DNA of 64,000 nt from Clostridia bacterium (GTDB lineage: Bacteria; Bacillota; Clostridia; Christensenellales; Borkfalkiaceae): assembly GCA_017508485.1 (NCBI GenBank), contig JAFVYV010000005.1:62001-126000 (forward strand). Reading direction: 5' to 3'. A program made the position numbers and the translations under genes. Of this stretch, positions 52,161 to 60,991 are shown piece after piece. Each line of letters opens with the position of its first letter. Position 1 is the first letter of the stretch. A model generated the notes under the pieces. It was not told the origin of the DNA, did not search any database, and saw only the letters and a program-made list of their open reading frames with translations.

Positions 52161-52613
52161 ATGGCAATAAGAAATATAGTACAGGTTGGAGACCCTGTTT
52201 TAAGAAAAAAATCTTTTGAAGTAGTTGATTTTGGCGCAAAAACCAAAGAACTTTTAGACGATATGAAAGAAACGCTTATTAAAGCAGACGGCGCAGGACT
52301 TGCCGCCCCACAAGTTGGTGTTTTAAGGCGTGTTTTTATTACTTATATTGACGGAGTTTTTAAGGAATATATAAATCCTCAAATTATAAGTTTTAGTGGA
52401 AAACAAGTAGGCGAAGAAGGTTGTTTATCTGTTAAAGGTAAGTTTGGCACGGTTGAAAGACCACTAAAAGTAACCATAAAAGCGCAAGACAGAAACGGAA
52501 ATTTCTTTACAAACGTTGCAGAAGGTTTTGAAGCCAAAGCAATTTTCCACGAAAACGACCATTTAGACGGAATTTTATACATAGACAAAGCCAAAAATAT
52601 AGGAGAAGATTAA
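52161..52613 (+). CDS. def: Peptide deformylase
   Basis: Removes the formyl group from the initiator Met of new proteins. The 150 residues include GLAAPQVG (motif 1), EEGCLSV (motif 2 with the metal Cys) and FHENDHLDGI (motif 3, HExxH-type metal site). AAGGTG precedes the ATG, 9 bases after priA. It overlaps fmt by one base. Conserved def-fmt pairing. Firm. Confidence 0.97.
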   Translation: MAIRNIVQVGDPVLRKKSFEVVDFGAKTKELLDDMKETLIKADGAGLAAPQVGVLRRVFITYIDGVFKEYINPQIISFSGKQVGEEGCLSVKGKFGTVERPLKVTIKAQDRNGNFFTNVAEGFEAKAIFHENDHLDGILYIDKAKNIGED

Positions 52614-53539
52614 TGAGAATAGTTTATTTAGGTACTCCTGACTTTGCAGTACTACCTTTAGAAAAACTAATTGAAGAAGGATATAATATCGTTGCCGTTT
52701 GCACGAATAAAGATAAGCCTGTTGGTAGAAAACAAATTATGACAGCTTGTCCTGTTAAAGAGTGCGCTATAAAACACGGCATTGAAGTTTTTTCTTACGA
52801 TAAAATAAGGGTAGAAGGGGTAGAAGACCTAAAAAAACTTAACGCAGACCTATTTATTACTTGTGCTTTTGGTCAAATTCTATCACAAGAAATTTTAGAT
52901 ATTCCAAAATACGGCACTTTTAATATTCACGGTTCACTTCTTCCAAAATATAGGGGTGCATCTCCTATACAATGGTCAGTACTAAATGGCGAAAAGGAAA
53001 CTGGTATCACTATAATGAGAACGGATATCGGTGTTGATACTGGCGATATAATTTATCAAGAAAAGGTTGCTATCGGTGAAGATGAAACTTCAGGCGAACT
53101 TTTTGATAGACTTTCAATTTTAGGTGCAAATTGCATAATAAAAGCCTTAAAACTTCTTGAAAATAATGAAATTAGTTATGAAAAGCAAAAAGAAGAAGAT
53201 GCAACCTTAACTAAAATGTTCAAAAAAGAAGATGCAAAAATAAACTTTAATACAACTACTAAAGATATCCATAACTTCGTTAGGGGTATGAATCCTTGGC
53301 CAATAGCCTTTACCGACTATAATGGCGAAGTTATCAAAATTTTTAAGGCTAAAAAGGGCAGTTTAATTGGTAAACCAGGTGAAATTTTAAAATCAAACCC
53401 TAAAGACGGGCTTGAAGTTGGCACACTAGACGGTTCAATTTCTATTTTAGAAGTGCAAAAATCAGGTGGCAAAAGAATGAATATATCAGACTTTTTGCGT
53501 GGTAATAAATTAAACGAAGGGGACTTTTTGGGTAAATGA
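52613..53539 (+). CDS. fmt: Methionyl-tRNA formyltransferase
   Basis: Formylates Met-tRNA for initiation using 10-formyltetrahydrofolate. The 308 residues start MRIVYLGTPDFAV and contain NIHGSLLPKYRGASPIQWS, which holds the catalytic Asn, His and conserved SLLP loop. The C-terminal OB-like domain (about 205-308) binds tRNA. Start overlaps def by one base; rsmB overlaps by 4 bases (ATGA). Confidence 0.97.
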   Translation: MRIVYLGTPDFAVLPLEKLIEEGYNIVAVCTNKDKPVGRKQIMTACPVKECAIKHGIEVFSYDKIRVEGVEDLKKLNADLFITCAFGQILSQEILDIPKYGTFNIHGSLLPKYRGASPIQWSVLNGEKETGITIMRTDIGVDTGDIIYQEKVAIGEDETSGELFDRLSILGANCIIKALKLLENNEISYEKQKEEDATLTKMFKKEDAKINFNTTTKDIHNFVRGMNPWPIAFTDYNGEVIKIFKAKKGSLIGKPGEILKSNPKDGLEVGTLDGSISILEVQKSGGKRMNISDFLRGNKLNEGDFLGK

Positions 53540-54777
53540 TAAACAGTTTTTATGATTCTTATCAAATACTTTCAAAAGTTTATAAAGAAGGTGCTTTTTT
53601 AAAACAAGCACTATCTAACACGATTATAGAAGAAAAAAACAGACCGTTTGTTACAAAAATTGTCTACGGTGTGTTAGATAAAGATATAGAATTAGAATAT
53701 TGCATAAAAGAACTTACGGATAAATCTCCAAAACCAGTTATAAAAATCATATTAAAAATAGCAATGTACGCTATAAAATGGCTACAAAAAAAGCCTTATG
53801 CGGTAATTGATAATTCGGTTGAACTTGTTAAAAAAATGGGTAAAAAGGGTGTTTCAGGCTTTGTAAACGCAACTTTAAGAAGATTTTGCAAAGAAGAAGT
53901 ATCTTTTCCAACCGATTTTTTACAAAACCTATCTATTAAACACTCTTTTCCGTTATTTTACGTTAAAGAATTGGTTAAAGACTACGGCAAAGATTTAGCA
54001 GAAAAAATATTATCTGCTGAAAACGTTTATACAACCGTTTGTTTTTACGGTTGTGACGGGGAAGAATACTTAACTTCAAGGAAAATTGAACATCAAAAAA
54101 CCCCTTTTGATAACGTTTATTTAACAAAAAATTTTATAAGAGATAATAATTACGACAAAGGGTTATACACCTTTCAAAATATATGTTCCGTTGCTATATG
54201 CGATATAGTTAATAGGGGCAAAAATCTTTTAGATACTTGCGCTGCTCCTGGTGGTAAAAGTATTAACCTTTCAAGAAAGTTTGAAAGTGTAATTAGTTGC
54301 GATTTACACGAACATAGGGTAAACTTAATTGAAAAGTACGCTAAAAGAATGAATATCACAAATATTACCCCTAAAATACAAGATATGACGGAGCTACACG
54401 AAGAATTTATTGATAAATTTGACGTTGTTTTATGCGATTCTCCTTGTACGGGTAGTGGCGTTTTTAGTGAAAACCCTGATATGAAGATAAATAAAGGGGA
54501 AGAAAATCTTAACGATTTAGTTCTTCTTCAACAAAAAATATTAAAGAATATTAAAAAATACGTTAAAATAGGTGGGTATTTATACTATTCTACCTGTTCG
54601 CTATTTAAAAGGGAAAATATCTATCAAGTAGAAAAATTCTTAAAAGAAAATAGTGATTTTGAATTAGTACCAATAGAAAGCAAATGGCAAAGCCTAAATG
54701 AAAATGGCACAGTTCAATTTTTACCTAATTTATCAACTGCAGGATTTTTCGTTGCTTGTTTAAGAAGAAAATCATGA
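53536..54777 (+). CDS. rsmB: 16S rRNA (cytosine 967-C5) methyltransferase
   Basis: Methylates C967 of 16S rRNA with S-adenosylmethionine. The 413 residues have an N-terminal NusB-like RNA-binding domain (about 1-130) and a C-terminal methyltransferase domain with DTCAAPGGKS (about 235), CDSPCTGSG (motif IV with a catalytic Cys) and YSTCS (motif VI with the second Cys). It is coupled to fmt by ATGA and overlaps rlmN by 4 bases. Confidence 0.95.
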   Translation: MINSFYDSYQILSKVYKEGAFLKQALSNTIIEEKNRPFVTKIVYGVLDKDIELEYCIKELTDKSPKPVIKIILKIAMYAIKWLQKKPYAVIDNSVELVKKMGKKGVSGFVNATLRRFCKEEVSFPTDFLQNLSIKHSFPLFYVKELVKDYGKDLAEKILSAENVYTTVCFYGCDGEEYLTSRKIEHQKTPFDNVYLTKNFIRDNNYDKGLYTFQNICSVAICDIVNRGKNLLDTCAAPGGKSINLSRKFESVISCDLHEHRVNLIEKYAKRMNITNITPKIQDMTELHEEFIDKFDVVLCDSPCTGSGVFSENPDMKINKGEENLNDLVLLQQKILKNIKKYVKIGGYLYYSTCSLFKRENIYQVEKFLKENSDFELVPIESKWQSLNENGTVQFLPNLSTAGFFVACLRRKS

Positions 54778-55835
54778 AAAAGTGTTTAGCAGATTTTGAT
54801 TACAACGGCATAACCACTCTTTTAAAAGATATGGGTCAGCCTAAATATAGGGGAGAACAACTTTTTAAGGATATTTGTTCTTATAAGTCTTTTGATGAAA
54901 TGACAACCCTTCCAAAATCTTTAAGGGAAAGATTAAAGGAAGAGTATTTTGACAAAGCACTTTATATTGAAAAGTATTACGAGTCAAAAGACGGAACAAT
55001 AAAATTTTTGTTTAGACTAAACGACGGCAACCTTATTGAAGGGGTACTTATGAAGTATAAGTACGGCAATACTTTATGCTTATCTACACAAGTTGGTTGT
55101 AGAATGGGTTGTGAGTTTTGCGCTTCAACAAAAGGTGGCTTAGTTAGAAATATGACGGTGGGTGAAATAGCCACGGAAGTTTATGCAGTCAACGCTTTTT
55201 TAGGTGGTAGCATACAAAAAAGAGAAGTCACAAACCTTGTTTTAATGGGTAGTGGCGAACCGTTTGATAATTATAGCAATTTAGTGGGCTTTTTAAGGGT
55301 CATTATGTCAGACATAGGGCTTAATATAAGTGCAAGAAACATAAGCCTTTCAACCTGTGGATTAGTAGATAATATCTACAAATTTTGTGATGAAGGCATA
55401 CCACTTAATTTAACCATTTCACTTCACAATCCTTTTGATGAAGATAGAAAAAAGGTTATGCCGATTGCTAAAAAATATAGCATAAAAGAAATACTTTCTG
55501 CCTGTGAAGAGTACTTTAAAAAGACAAAAAGAAGGTATATTTTTGAATACGTTTTAATTAATGGAGAGAACGATACAGACGCTCACGTTAAAGAACTTAC
55601 TCGCCTTTTAAAAGGCAAACCTTGCCATATAAACCTTATAAGACTTAATGAAATTAAAGAAACTTCATTAAAATCCGTTACGGATAAAAACGCTTATATT
55701 TTTATGGACAAACTTGTTAAAAACGGTTTATCAGCAACGGTTAGAAGACAAATAGGCGTTGATATTGAAGGCGCTTGTGGACAATTAAGAAGAAGATATA
55801 TTGAAGAGGAACAAAATGAAGGGACAAATAATTAG
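54774..55835 (+). CDS. rlmN: Dual-specificity RNA methyltransferase RlmN
   Basis: A radical-SAM enzyme that methylates C2 of A2503 in 23S rRNA and A37 of some tRNAs. The 353 residues contain the cluster motif CRMGCEFCAST (about 102-112), GSGEPFDNY and the C-terminal catalytic-Cys segment IEGACGQLRRR. I start at the ATG that overlaps the rsmB stop (ATGA); a TTG six codons upstream is in frame but would reach further into rsmB. It overlaps rsgA by 20 bases. Confidence 0.95.
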   Translation: MKKCLADFDYNGITTLLKDMGQPKYRGEQLFKDICSYKSFDEMTTLPKSLRERLKEEYFDKALYIEKYYESKDGTIKFLFRLNDGNLIEGVLMKYKYGNTLCLSTQVGCRMGCEFCASTKGGLVRNMTVGEIATEVYAVNAFLGGSIQKREVTNLVLMGSGEPFDNYSNLVGFLRVIMSDIGLNISARNISLSTCGLVDNIYKFCDEGIPLNLTISLHNPFDEDRKKVMPIAKKYSIKEILSACEEYFKKTKRRYIFEYVLINGENDTDAHVKELTRLLKGKPCHINLIRLNEIKETSLKSVTDKNAYIFMDKLVKNGLSATVRRQIGVDIEGACGQLRRRYIEEEQNEGTNN

Positions 55836-56670
55836 AGTTCATTCAGACACTTTTTACGTTTACGATAGTGAAAACATAATAAGTTGTAGGGCAAAAGGCA
55901 ATTTTAAAATAAAAAAAGACTCTTTAATTGTTGGCGACTACGTTGAGTTTGATGAAAATGAAAAGGTTATAACCAAAATTTTAGAAAGAAAAAACCTTTT
56001 TATAAGACCAAGCGTTGCAAACGTTGACCAAGTATTTATTTTAATTGCACCGTTACCAAAGCCTGACCTTTTACTTATTGACAAACTACTTGTAAACGCC
56101 TTTAGAAAGGGTGTTGAAGTAAGCATAATTATAAATAAAAGTGATTTAGGTGCAAACGACTTATATCAAGAAATTTATAAAGAATATAACGATGCTGGAG
56201 TAAATATATACAAAATATCTTCAAAAGATAAAGAAAATTTAGCGATAATTAAAGAAAAACTAAACGGAAAGTTAACCGTTTTAGCAGGTCAATCAGCAGT
56301 AGGCAAAACTTCACTTATCAATGCACTTTTTAACTATTCCTTAAAAACTGGCGATTTAAGTGAAAAAATAAATAGGGGAAAACACTCTACCACCTATTCA
56401 AACATATATTTCGTTGGCGATATAAAAATAATTGACACGCCGGGTTTTGCCGTTATTGAAACGGAAGAATTTACTGGTGATGACGATATTAAAGATTATT
56501 ACCCAGAATACGTTGAAGTTGCTAATCTTTGTAAGTTTAGAGATTGCAAACACGTAAATGAACCAGGTTGTAAAGTGCTTGAACTTGTTAAAGGACAAAA
56601 ACTTTCTTTTAATAGACACCAAAGATATTTAGAATTATTAAAGGAAAACGAAAATAGAAAAAAATACTAA
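55816..56670 (+). CDS. rsgA: Ribosome small subunit maturation GTPase RsgA
   Basis: A circularly permuted GTPase for late 30S assembly. The 284 residues begin with an OB fold (1-65), then G4 NKSD (about 110), G1 GQSAVGKTSLIN (about 162) and G3 DTPGF, and end with a zinc knuckle CKFRDCKHVNEPGC (about 230-243). I start at the ATG after GAAGAGGAAC, inside the rlmN end; an in-frame TTG is five codons upstream. In B. subtilis prpC and prkC stand between rlmN and rsgA; they are missing here. Confidence 0.95.
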   Translation: MKGQIIRVHSDTFYVYDSENIISCRAKGNFKIKKDSLIVGDYVEFDENEKVITKILERKNLFIRPSVANVDQVFILIAPLPKPDLLLIDKLLVNAFRKGVEVSIIINKSDLGANDLYQEIYKEYNDAGVNIYKISSKDKENLAIIKEKLNGKLTVLAGQSAVGKTSLINALFNYSLKTGDLSEKINRGKHSTTYSNIYFVGDIKIIDTPGFAVIETEEFTGDDDIKDYYPEYVEVANLCKFRDCKHVNEPGCKVLELVKGQKLSFNRHQRYLELLKENENRKKY

Positions 56671-56684
56671 TAAGGAGAAAGAAA

Positions 56685-57338
56685 ATGTCAATCAAAATTG
56701 CACCATCAGTATTATCTGCAGATTTTTCAAAAATGGGTGAAGAAATTGCCACTTTAAAAGGTTGTGGCGCAGATTTAGTGCACCTAGACGTTATGGACGG
56801 TGTTTTTGTTAAAAATATAACTTTTGGACCAAAACTTGTTGAAGATTGTAGAAAGTTTACGGATTTACCATTTGACGCACACCTAATGATAGTTAATCCA
56901 GAAAAGTACGTAGGGGCTTTTGCCGACGCAGGTGCTGATATAATTACAGTTCATAAAGAAGCGTGTGGCGACAAGTTGAAAGACGTTCTAATGCAAATTA
57001 AAGGCTACAACAAAAAATGTGGCGCAGTTATCAATCCAAACACGCCTGTCAAAGATATACAAGACGTAATAGAATATTGCGATATGATTTTATGTATGAG
57101 TGTTTATCCTGGTTTTGGTGGTCAAAAGTTTATTGACGACGTTTTATTTAAGATTGAAGAACTTTCAAATTTAATTATAAAAACGGGCAAACAAATTGAT
57201 ATTCAAGTTGACGGGGGAATTAACCTTGAAACGGTGTCAAGGGCAAAGTCAGCAGGGGCAAACGTTATTGTTGCAGGTAGCACGGTTTTTAACGCACCTG
57301 ATAGAAAAAAGATTATTGAAGATTTAAGAAATTTTTAA
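56685..57338 (+). CDS. rpe: Ribulose-phosphate 3-epimerase
   Basis: Interconverts ribulose 5-phosphate and xylulose 5-phosphate. The 217 residues form a TIM barrel with APSVLSADFS, LDVMDGVFV (metal His/Asp region), DAHLMI, SVYPGFGGQKF and VDGGINLET. AAGGAG precedes the ATG, 14 bases after rsgA. The rsgA-rpe-(thiN)-spoVM order is as in B. subtilis with thiN missing. Firm. Confidence 0.97.
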   Translation: MSIKIAPSVLSADFSKMGEEIATLKGCGADLVHLDVMDGVFVKNITFGPKLVEDCRKFTDLPFDAHLMIVNPEKYVGAFADAGADIITVHKEACGDKLKDVLMQIKGYNKKCGAVINPNTPVKDIQDVIEYCDMILCMSVYPGFGGQKFIDDVLFKIEELSNLIIKTGKQIDIQVDGGINLETVSRAKSAGANVIVAGSTVFNAPDRKKIIEDLRNF

Positions 57339-57381
57339 CCTTTTTATACTAACGAGCGTATAATTATTTAGGAGGTTTACT

Positions 57382-57459
57382 ATGAACTGTAAAATTATTT
57401 GTATAAAACCACCTAAGATAATTAGAAGTATTTTAAGATTATTCGTAAAGAATAAATAA
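57382..57459 (+). CDS. spoVM: Stage V sporulation protein M (SpoVM), 25 residues
   Basis: A tiny gene, too short for ordinary ORF calling. A perfect AGGAGGT lies 5 bases before the ATG; the 25 codons end at a TAA, followed within 15 bases by a terminator. The peptide MNCKIICIKPPKIIRSILR... is a basic amphipathic helix with a Pro pair at 10-11 and the pattern IK-P-K-hydrophobic-LR, like B. subtilis SpoVM (MKFYTIKLPKFLGGIVR...). SpoVM binds the convex forespore membrane and anchors the spore coat. The place right after rpe is the B. subtilis locus (rpe-thiN-spoVM). Promoter is not clear; a TATAAT sits at 57359-57364. Confidence 0.78.
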   Translation: MNCKIICIKPPKIIRSILRLFVKNK

Positions 57460-57471
57460 AATGCTTTTATT

Positions 57472-57497
57472 AAAAACCCTTTTTTAAGGGTTTTTTT
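57472..57497 (+). terminator. Terminator after spoVM
   Basis: A 9-base stem (AAAAACCCT with AGGGTTTTT) with a 6-base loop and a run of seven T. Confidence 0.88.
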
Positions 57498-57517
57498 ATT
57501 TTTTAAGACTAAAAGTG

Positions 57518-57546
57518 TTGAAATAGTGTAAAAATAGTGTTAAACT
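57518..57546 (+). promoter_or_regulatory. Promoter of mscS
   Basis: TTGAAA, 17 bases, TAAACT preceded by TGT; AAAGGAG follows at about 57560. Confidence 0.65.
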
Positions 57547-57570
57547 TATAAAAAACAAAGGAGAAAACCG

Positions 57571-58395
57571 ATGAAAGAAAAACTTGAAAATATAATAAAC
57601 ACGGTTATTGAGTGGGCATCTCATACGGGTATAAAAGTAGTAATATCTTTACTAGTTTTACTTATTTCTTTTAGAATTATAACCGTTGTAACAAGAAAAA
57701 TTGAAAAGAAACTTATAAACGGAAAGCATAAGGTTGACAAGACTTTATCACATACCCTTTTATATGCGTTAAAAATTGTTCTAAAAATTTTAATAGTACT
57801 TTGCTTAGTTTCTTATTTAGGAATTGACACAAGTGGTATTACGGCATTAGTTACTTCACTTGGTGTTTGCGTAGGCTTAGCAGTAAACGGTGCGCTTTCA
57901 AACCTAGCAGGTGGGGTAATGATTATAATTACAAGACCTTTTAGGGTAGACGACTATATTGAAGCGCAAGGTTATGAAGGTACTGTAGAAGATGTTCGTA
58001 TAACATCAACAAGAATTCGTACGGCAGACAATAAAATTGTTTATATACCAAACGGCTCACTTTCAGCAGGTTGCATAGTAAATTATTCTGAAAAGGATAT
58101 TCGCCGTGTAGATTTAAATTTTTCTATCGGTTATGCTGACGACTTTGAAAAGGCAAAAAACATTATTCAAAACCTTTGCGACAAGCACGATTTAGTGTTA
58201 AAAGACCCTGCACCTTTTATAAGAGTAAGCGAACACGGGGCAAGTAGCATAAACATAACAACAAGGGTTTGGACAAAACAAGTAGACTACTGGACTGTTA
58301 AGCACGATTTATTGGAAAGCGTAAAGACTGAATTTGATAAGGAAGGAATTGAAATTCCGTTCAATCAATTAGACGTTCACGTAAAAAACGACTAA
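57571..58395 (+). CDS. mscS: Small-conductance mechanosensitive channel (MscS family)
   Basis: Releases solutes on osmotic downshock. The 274 residues start with an amphipathic helix, then three membrane segments (about 20-40, 62-85, 90-110); the pore-lining third contains GVCVGLAVNGALSNLAGG, the Gly/Ala-rich MscS pattern. The cytosolic beta domain has IIITRPFRVDDYIEA and VYIPNGSL. Own promoter and AAAGGAG site; ends at a bidirectional terminator. Typical length. Firm for family. Confidence 0.94.
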   Translation: MKEKLENIINTVIEWASHTGIKVVISLLVLLISFRIITVVTRKIEKKLINGKHKVDKTLSHTLLYALKIVLKILIVLCLVSYLGIDTSGITALVTSLGVCVGLAVNGALSNLAGGVMIIITRPFRVDDYIEAQGYEGTVEDVRITSTRIRTADNKIVYIPNGSLSAGCIVNYSEKDIRRVDLNFSIGYADDFEKAKNIIQNLCDKHDLVLKDPAPFIRVSEHGASSINITTRVWTKQVDYWTVKHDLLESVKTEFDKEGIEIPFNQLDVHVKND

Positions 58396-58413
58396 AATAA
58401 AAAAGCAAAAAGA

Positions 58414-58440
58414 AAAACACTCTAAAATTTAGAGTGTTTT
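58414..58440. terminator. Bidirectional terminator between mscS and upp
   Basis: A 13-base AT-rich stem (AAAACACTCTAAA with TTTAGAGTGTTTT) with A and T runs on opposite sides, between convergent genes; the single-base gap means the inner pairs must open as the loop. Confidence 0.88.
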
Positions 58441-58456
58441 TTGTTTTAATTATAAA

Positions 58457-59089
58457 TTATTTCGTTCCAAAAATTCTATCACCAGCATCACCAAGACCAG
58501 GTAGGATATAGCCGATTTCATTAAGTTTTTCATCTCTTGATGCGCAATAAACAGGAACGTCAGGGTGTGCGTCGGTAAACGCCTTAATTCCTTCAGGTGC
58601 GGCAATCATACACATAAACTTAATATCTTTACAATTTCTTTGTTTTAAGAAGTTAACTGCGGCAATAGCAGAACCACCGGTTGCAAGCATAGGGTCAAGT
58701 AAAACAACCTTTCTATTTGCAATATCTTCAGGTAATTTACAGTAGTATTCTTTAGGTTCTAAAGTTTCGTGGTCTCTATACAAACCAATGTGTCCAACTT
58801 TAGCGGTAGGGAATAGTGCTAAAATACCGTTAGTCATGCCAAGCCCTGCTCTTAAAATAGGAACAACTGCAACGTCTTGACAAGCAAGAACTTTTGTTTT
58901 TGCAACTGTTAACGGAGTTTTGACTTCAACTTCTTTTAAAGGAAGGTCCCTAAAAACTTCGTATGCCATAAGCATAGCAATTTCTTCAACTAACTCTCTA
59001 AATTCTTTAGAAGTAGTTTTTTCATCTCTTAAAAGTGAGATTTTGTGAGTAATAAGTGGATGTTCAAAAATAGTAACGTTTGCGTTCAT
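58457..59089 (-). CDS. upp: Uracil phosphoribosyltransferase
   Basis: Salvages uracil to UMP with PRPP. The 210 residues contain [13 protein letters not shown] (about 73-85), the PRPP loop [12 protein letters not shown] (about 125-136) and the uracil-binding tail [21 protein letters not shown] precedes the ATG. It lies downstream of spoVG on the same strand, separated by a hairpin terminator, so it depends on read-through or a promoter I cannot see. Confidence 0.97.
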   Translation of the reverse strand: MNANVTIFEHPLITHKISLLRDEKTTSKEFRELVEEIAMLMAYEVFRDLPLKEVEVKTPLTVAKTKVLACQDVAVVPILRAGLGMTNGILALFPTAKVGHIGLYRDHETLEPKEYYCKLPEDIANRKVVLLDPMLATGGSAIAAVNFLKQRNCKDIKFMCMIAAPEGIKAFTDAHPDVPVYCASRDEKLNEIGYILPGLGDAGDRIFGTK

Positions 59090-59112
59090 AAAAAACCTCT
59101 CATTTTAATAAA

Positions 59113-59137
59113 ATCGCTAGCTTTTTTGGCTAACGAT
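59113..59137 (-). terminator. Terminator/attenuator between spoVG and upp
   Basis: A 9-base stem on the minus strand (ATCGTTAGC with GCTAGCGAT, one wobble) with TTTTATT after it. upp begins about 25 bases further on. Confidence 0.75.
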
Positions 59138-59140
59138 TCC

Positions 59141-59410
59141 TTATTCTTCCTTTAATTGTTCTTCTTTGAATGCGTCAAGAATGAGTTTAATAATTTCTTC
59201 CCTTGTAGAAGTTTTGATTGGATGGGCAATATCTTTATATTCTCCATCGTTCGTTTTTCTGCTCGGCATAGCAATAAAATACCCTTCACTACCTTCAATA
59301 ACCTTGATGTCATGAACTGCGAAACAATCATCAATAGTTATAGAAGCAACTGCTTTCAACTTGCTGTCTGATTTCTTCACCATGCGAACACGTACACCTG
59401 TAATGTTCAT
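59141..59410 (-). CDS. spoVG: Septation/sporulation regulator SpoVG
   Basis: An 89-residue nucleic-acid-binding protein of the SpoVG family, needed for septation and cortex formation in spore formers and acting as a wider RNA/DNA-binding regulator elsewhere. It starts [11 protein letters not shown] and contains [18 protein letters not shown] and [20 protein letters not shown], the family core, then a C-terminal charged helix. GAGAGGCG precedes the ATG. Its promoter is divergent from murC. Presence alone does not prove sporulation, but fits with spoVM. Confidence 0.97.
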   Translation of the reverse strand: MNITGVRVRMVKKSDSKLKAVASITIDDCFAVHDIKVIEGSEGYFIAMPSRKTNDGEYKDIAHPIKTSTREEIIKLILDAFKEEQLKEE

Positions 59411-59445
59411 TGTGAAAGCGCCTCTCTTATCATATCATTATTTGT

Positions 59446-59474
59446 ATTTTAGCATAAATAAAAAACAATTTCAA
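59446..59474 (-). promoter_or_regulatory. Promoter of spoVG
   Basis: On the minus strand TTGAAA, 17 bases, TAAAAT preceded by TATGC. This is a sigma-A form; I see no sigma-H type promoter as used by B. subtilis spoVG. Confidence 0.72.
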
Positions 59475-59559
59475 CTACTTTTTTAAAAAAAGTGTTGTTT
59501 TTTTTCAAAAAAATGGGGAAAAATACAATTTTTTACATCTTTTTTTCATAAAATGTGAT

Positions 59560-60882
59560 ATGAGAACATTTAGCGATTTAAAAAAAGAAACAAAAATACA
59601 TTTGATAGGCATAGGTGGAATATCTATGAGTGGTATTGCAAAATGGCTTTTAGAAAACGGATATAAAGTTAGTGGTAGTGATATAAATAAATCGGATATG
59701 GTTTTAGGCCTTGAAAGGCTTGGCGCAAAAATTTATATCGGGCATAGGGAAGAAAATGTTTTAGATGCAAATTTAGTAATTTACACTTCTGCTATACAAG
59801 ATGATAATTTAGAAATTTTAAAAGCAAAAAAACTAAAAATTCCACTTATTAAAAGAAGCCGGTTTTTAGGCGAGATTATAAACTTACATAAAAATAAAAT
59901 AGGCATATCTGGTTGCCACGGCAAAACAACCGTTACGGCTATGCTAACACACGCTTTTAACGACGGTGGTCTTAACCCGACCTGTTTTATCGGTGGAGAA
60001 GATAAGGTATATTCAAACTTTGTTAGTGGTAAAAAGGAATACGCTATTTTTGAAGCGTGTGAGTTTAGAAAAAACTTTTTAGACCTAAAAACAGATATTG
60101 CAGTCGTTCTTAACATAGATAACGACCATTTAGACAGTTTTAGTTGTTTTGATGATTTAGTAAAAACTTATAACGATTTTTCAAAAAACGCAATACTCGT
60201 TTATAATGCTGATGATAAGCATTGTAAAAAACTAAACAACCTATCGGCAATTTCTTTTGGAATTGAAAACGATGCAATGTATATGGCAAAAAACATAAAA
60301 GAAAGTGATGGTAAATACTCTTTTAATCTTTACGAATACGGTAAAAATTTAGGTAAAGTAGAGTTAACCGTTGTAGGTAAACATAATATTTATAACGCAC
60401 TTGCTACAATAGTCGTTGCAAGAAAGTACGGTTTATCTTTTGACAAAATTAAAAAATCGTTAAAAACCTTTACTGGTGTTAAAAGAAGAAACGAATTTTT
60501 AGGGGAGTTTAAGGGTAAAAAGTTTTATGCAGATTACGCACACCATCCAACTGAACTTGAAGCCACTTTGAAAAACTTAAAGGAAGACTTTTTAATAGTT
60601 TTTCAACCACATACCTATTCAAGAACAAAATTACTTATGGATGAATTCGTTAGAGTGCTTAAAAATAAAGACCTAATAATATACAAAACCTATTCTGCAA
60701 GGGAAATGTTTGATTTAGAGGGTAGCGCTTATGCGTTAAGAAAGAATTTAACAGGCTCTTTTTATGCAGAAGATAAAGAAGCGTTAAAAAAACTGATAAC
60801 AAACTCTAATAAAAAAAGCGTTATGTTTTTAGGCGCAGGGGATATTTACGATATAGCAAAAGAAATTATTAATGAAAGATAA
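59560..60882 (+). CDS. murC: UDP-N-acetylmuramate-L-alanine ligase
   Basis: Adds L-Ala to UDP-MurNAc in peptidoglycan synthesis. The 440 residues show the Mur ligase layout: N-terminal HLIGIGGISMSGIA (UDP-binding), ATP loop SGCHGKTTVTAML (about 116-128), FEACEFRKNFL, and the C-terminal DYAHHPTELEATL. ATG has no Shine-Dalgarno site; TAAAAT ends 5 bases before it, so a leaderless message is possible. It is divergent from spoVG and ends at a terminator before the hrcA operon. Confidence 0.96.
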   Translation: MRTFSDLKKETKIHLIGIGGISMSGIAKWLLENGYKVSGSDINKSDMVLGLERLGAKIYIGHREENVLDANLVIYTSAIQDDNLEILKAKKLKIPLIKRSRFLGEIINLHKNKIGISGCHGKTTVTAMLTHAFNDGGLNPTCFIGGEDKVYSNFVSGKKEYAIFEACEFRKNFLDLKTDIAVVLNIDNDHLDSFSCFDDLVKTYNDFSKNAILVYNADDKHCKKLNNLSAISFGIENDAMYMAKNIKESDGKYSFNLYEYGKNLGKVELTVVGKHNIYNALATIVVARKYGLSFDKIKKSLKTFTGVKRRNEFLGEFKGKKFYADYAHHPTELEATLKNLKEDFLIVFQPHTYSRTKLLMDEFVRVLKNKDLIIYKTYSAREMFDLEGSAYALRKNLTGSFYAEDKEALKKLITNSNKKSVMFLGAGDIYDIAKEIINER

Positions 60883-60891
60883 TTTAAAGTT

Positions 60892-60921
60892 AAGCACTTG
60901 CTAAATAGTAGGTGCTTTTTT
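60892..60921 (+). terminator. Terminator after murC
   Basis: A long imperfect stem (AAGCACTTGCTA with TAGTAGGTGCTT, two wobbles) followed by TTTTTT; the innermost pairs must open to form a loop. Confidence 0.85.
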
Positions 60922-60955
60922 GTTGTAAAATTTTTATTTTTTTTATCATAAATAG

Positions 60956-60984
60956 TTGACAAAGGTAAATAATAATAGTAATAT
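60956..60984 (+). promoter_or_regulatory. Promoter of hrcA-grpE-dnaK
   Basis: Perfect TTGACA, 17 bases, TAATAT, with the CIRCE operator starting 8 bases after the -10. Confidence 0.85.
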
Positions 60985-60991
60985 AAACGTG

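Noticed and set aside
57339-57381. Sigma-E/K type promoter before spoVM
   Set aside because: I looked for a sporulation-type promoter, but the only clear box is TATAAT, very near the ribosome site; not enough to support a claim.
59411-59559. Sigma-H promoter for spoVG
   Set aside because: No convincing sigma-H -35/-10 pair; a TTGAAA-17-TAAAAT sigma-A promoter is present instead.
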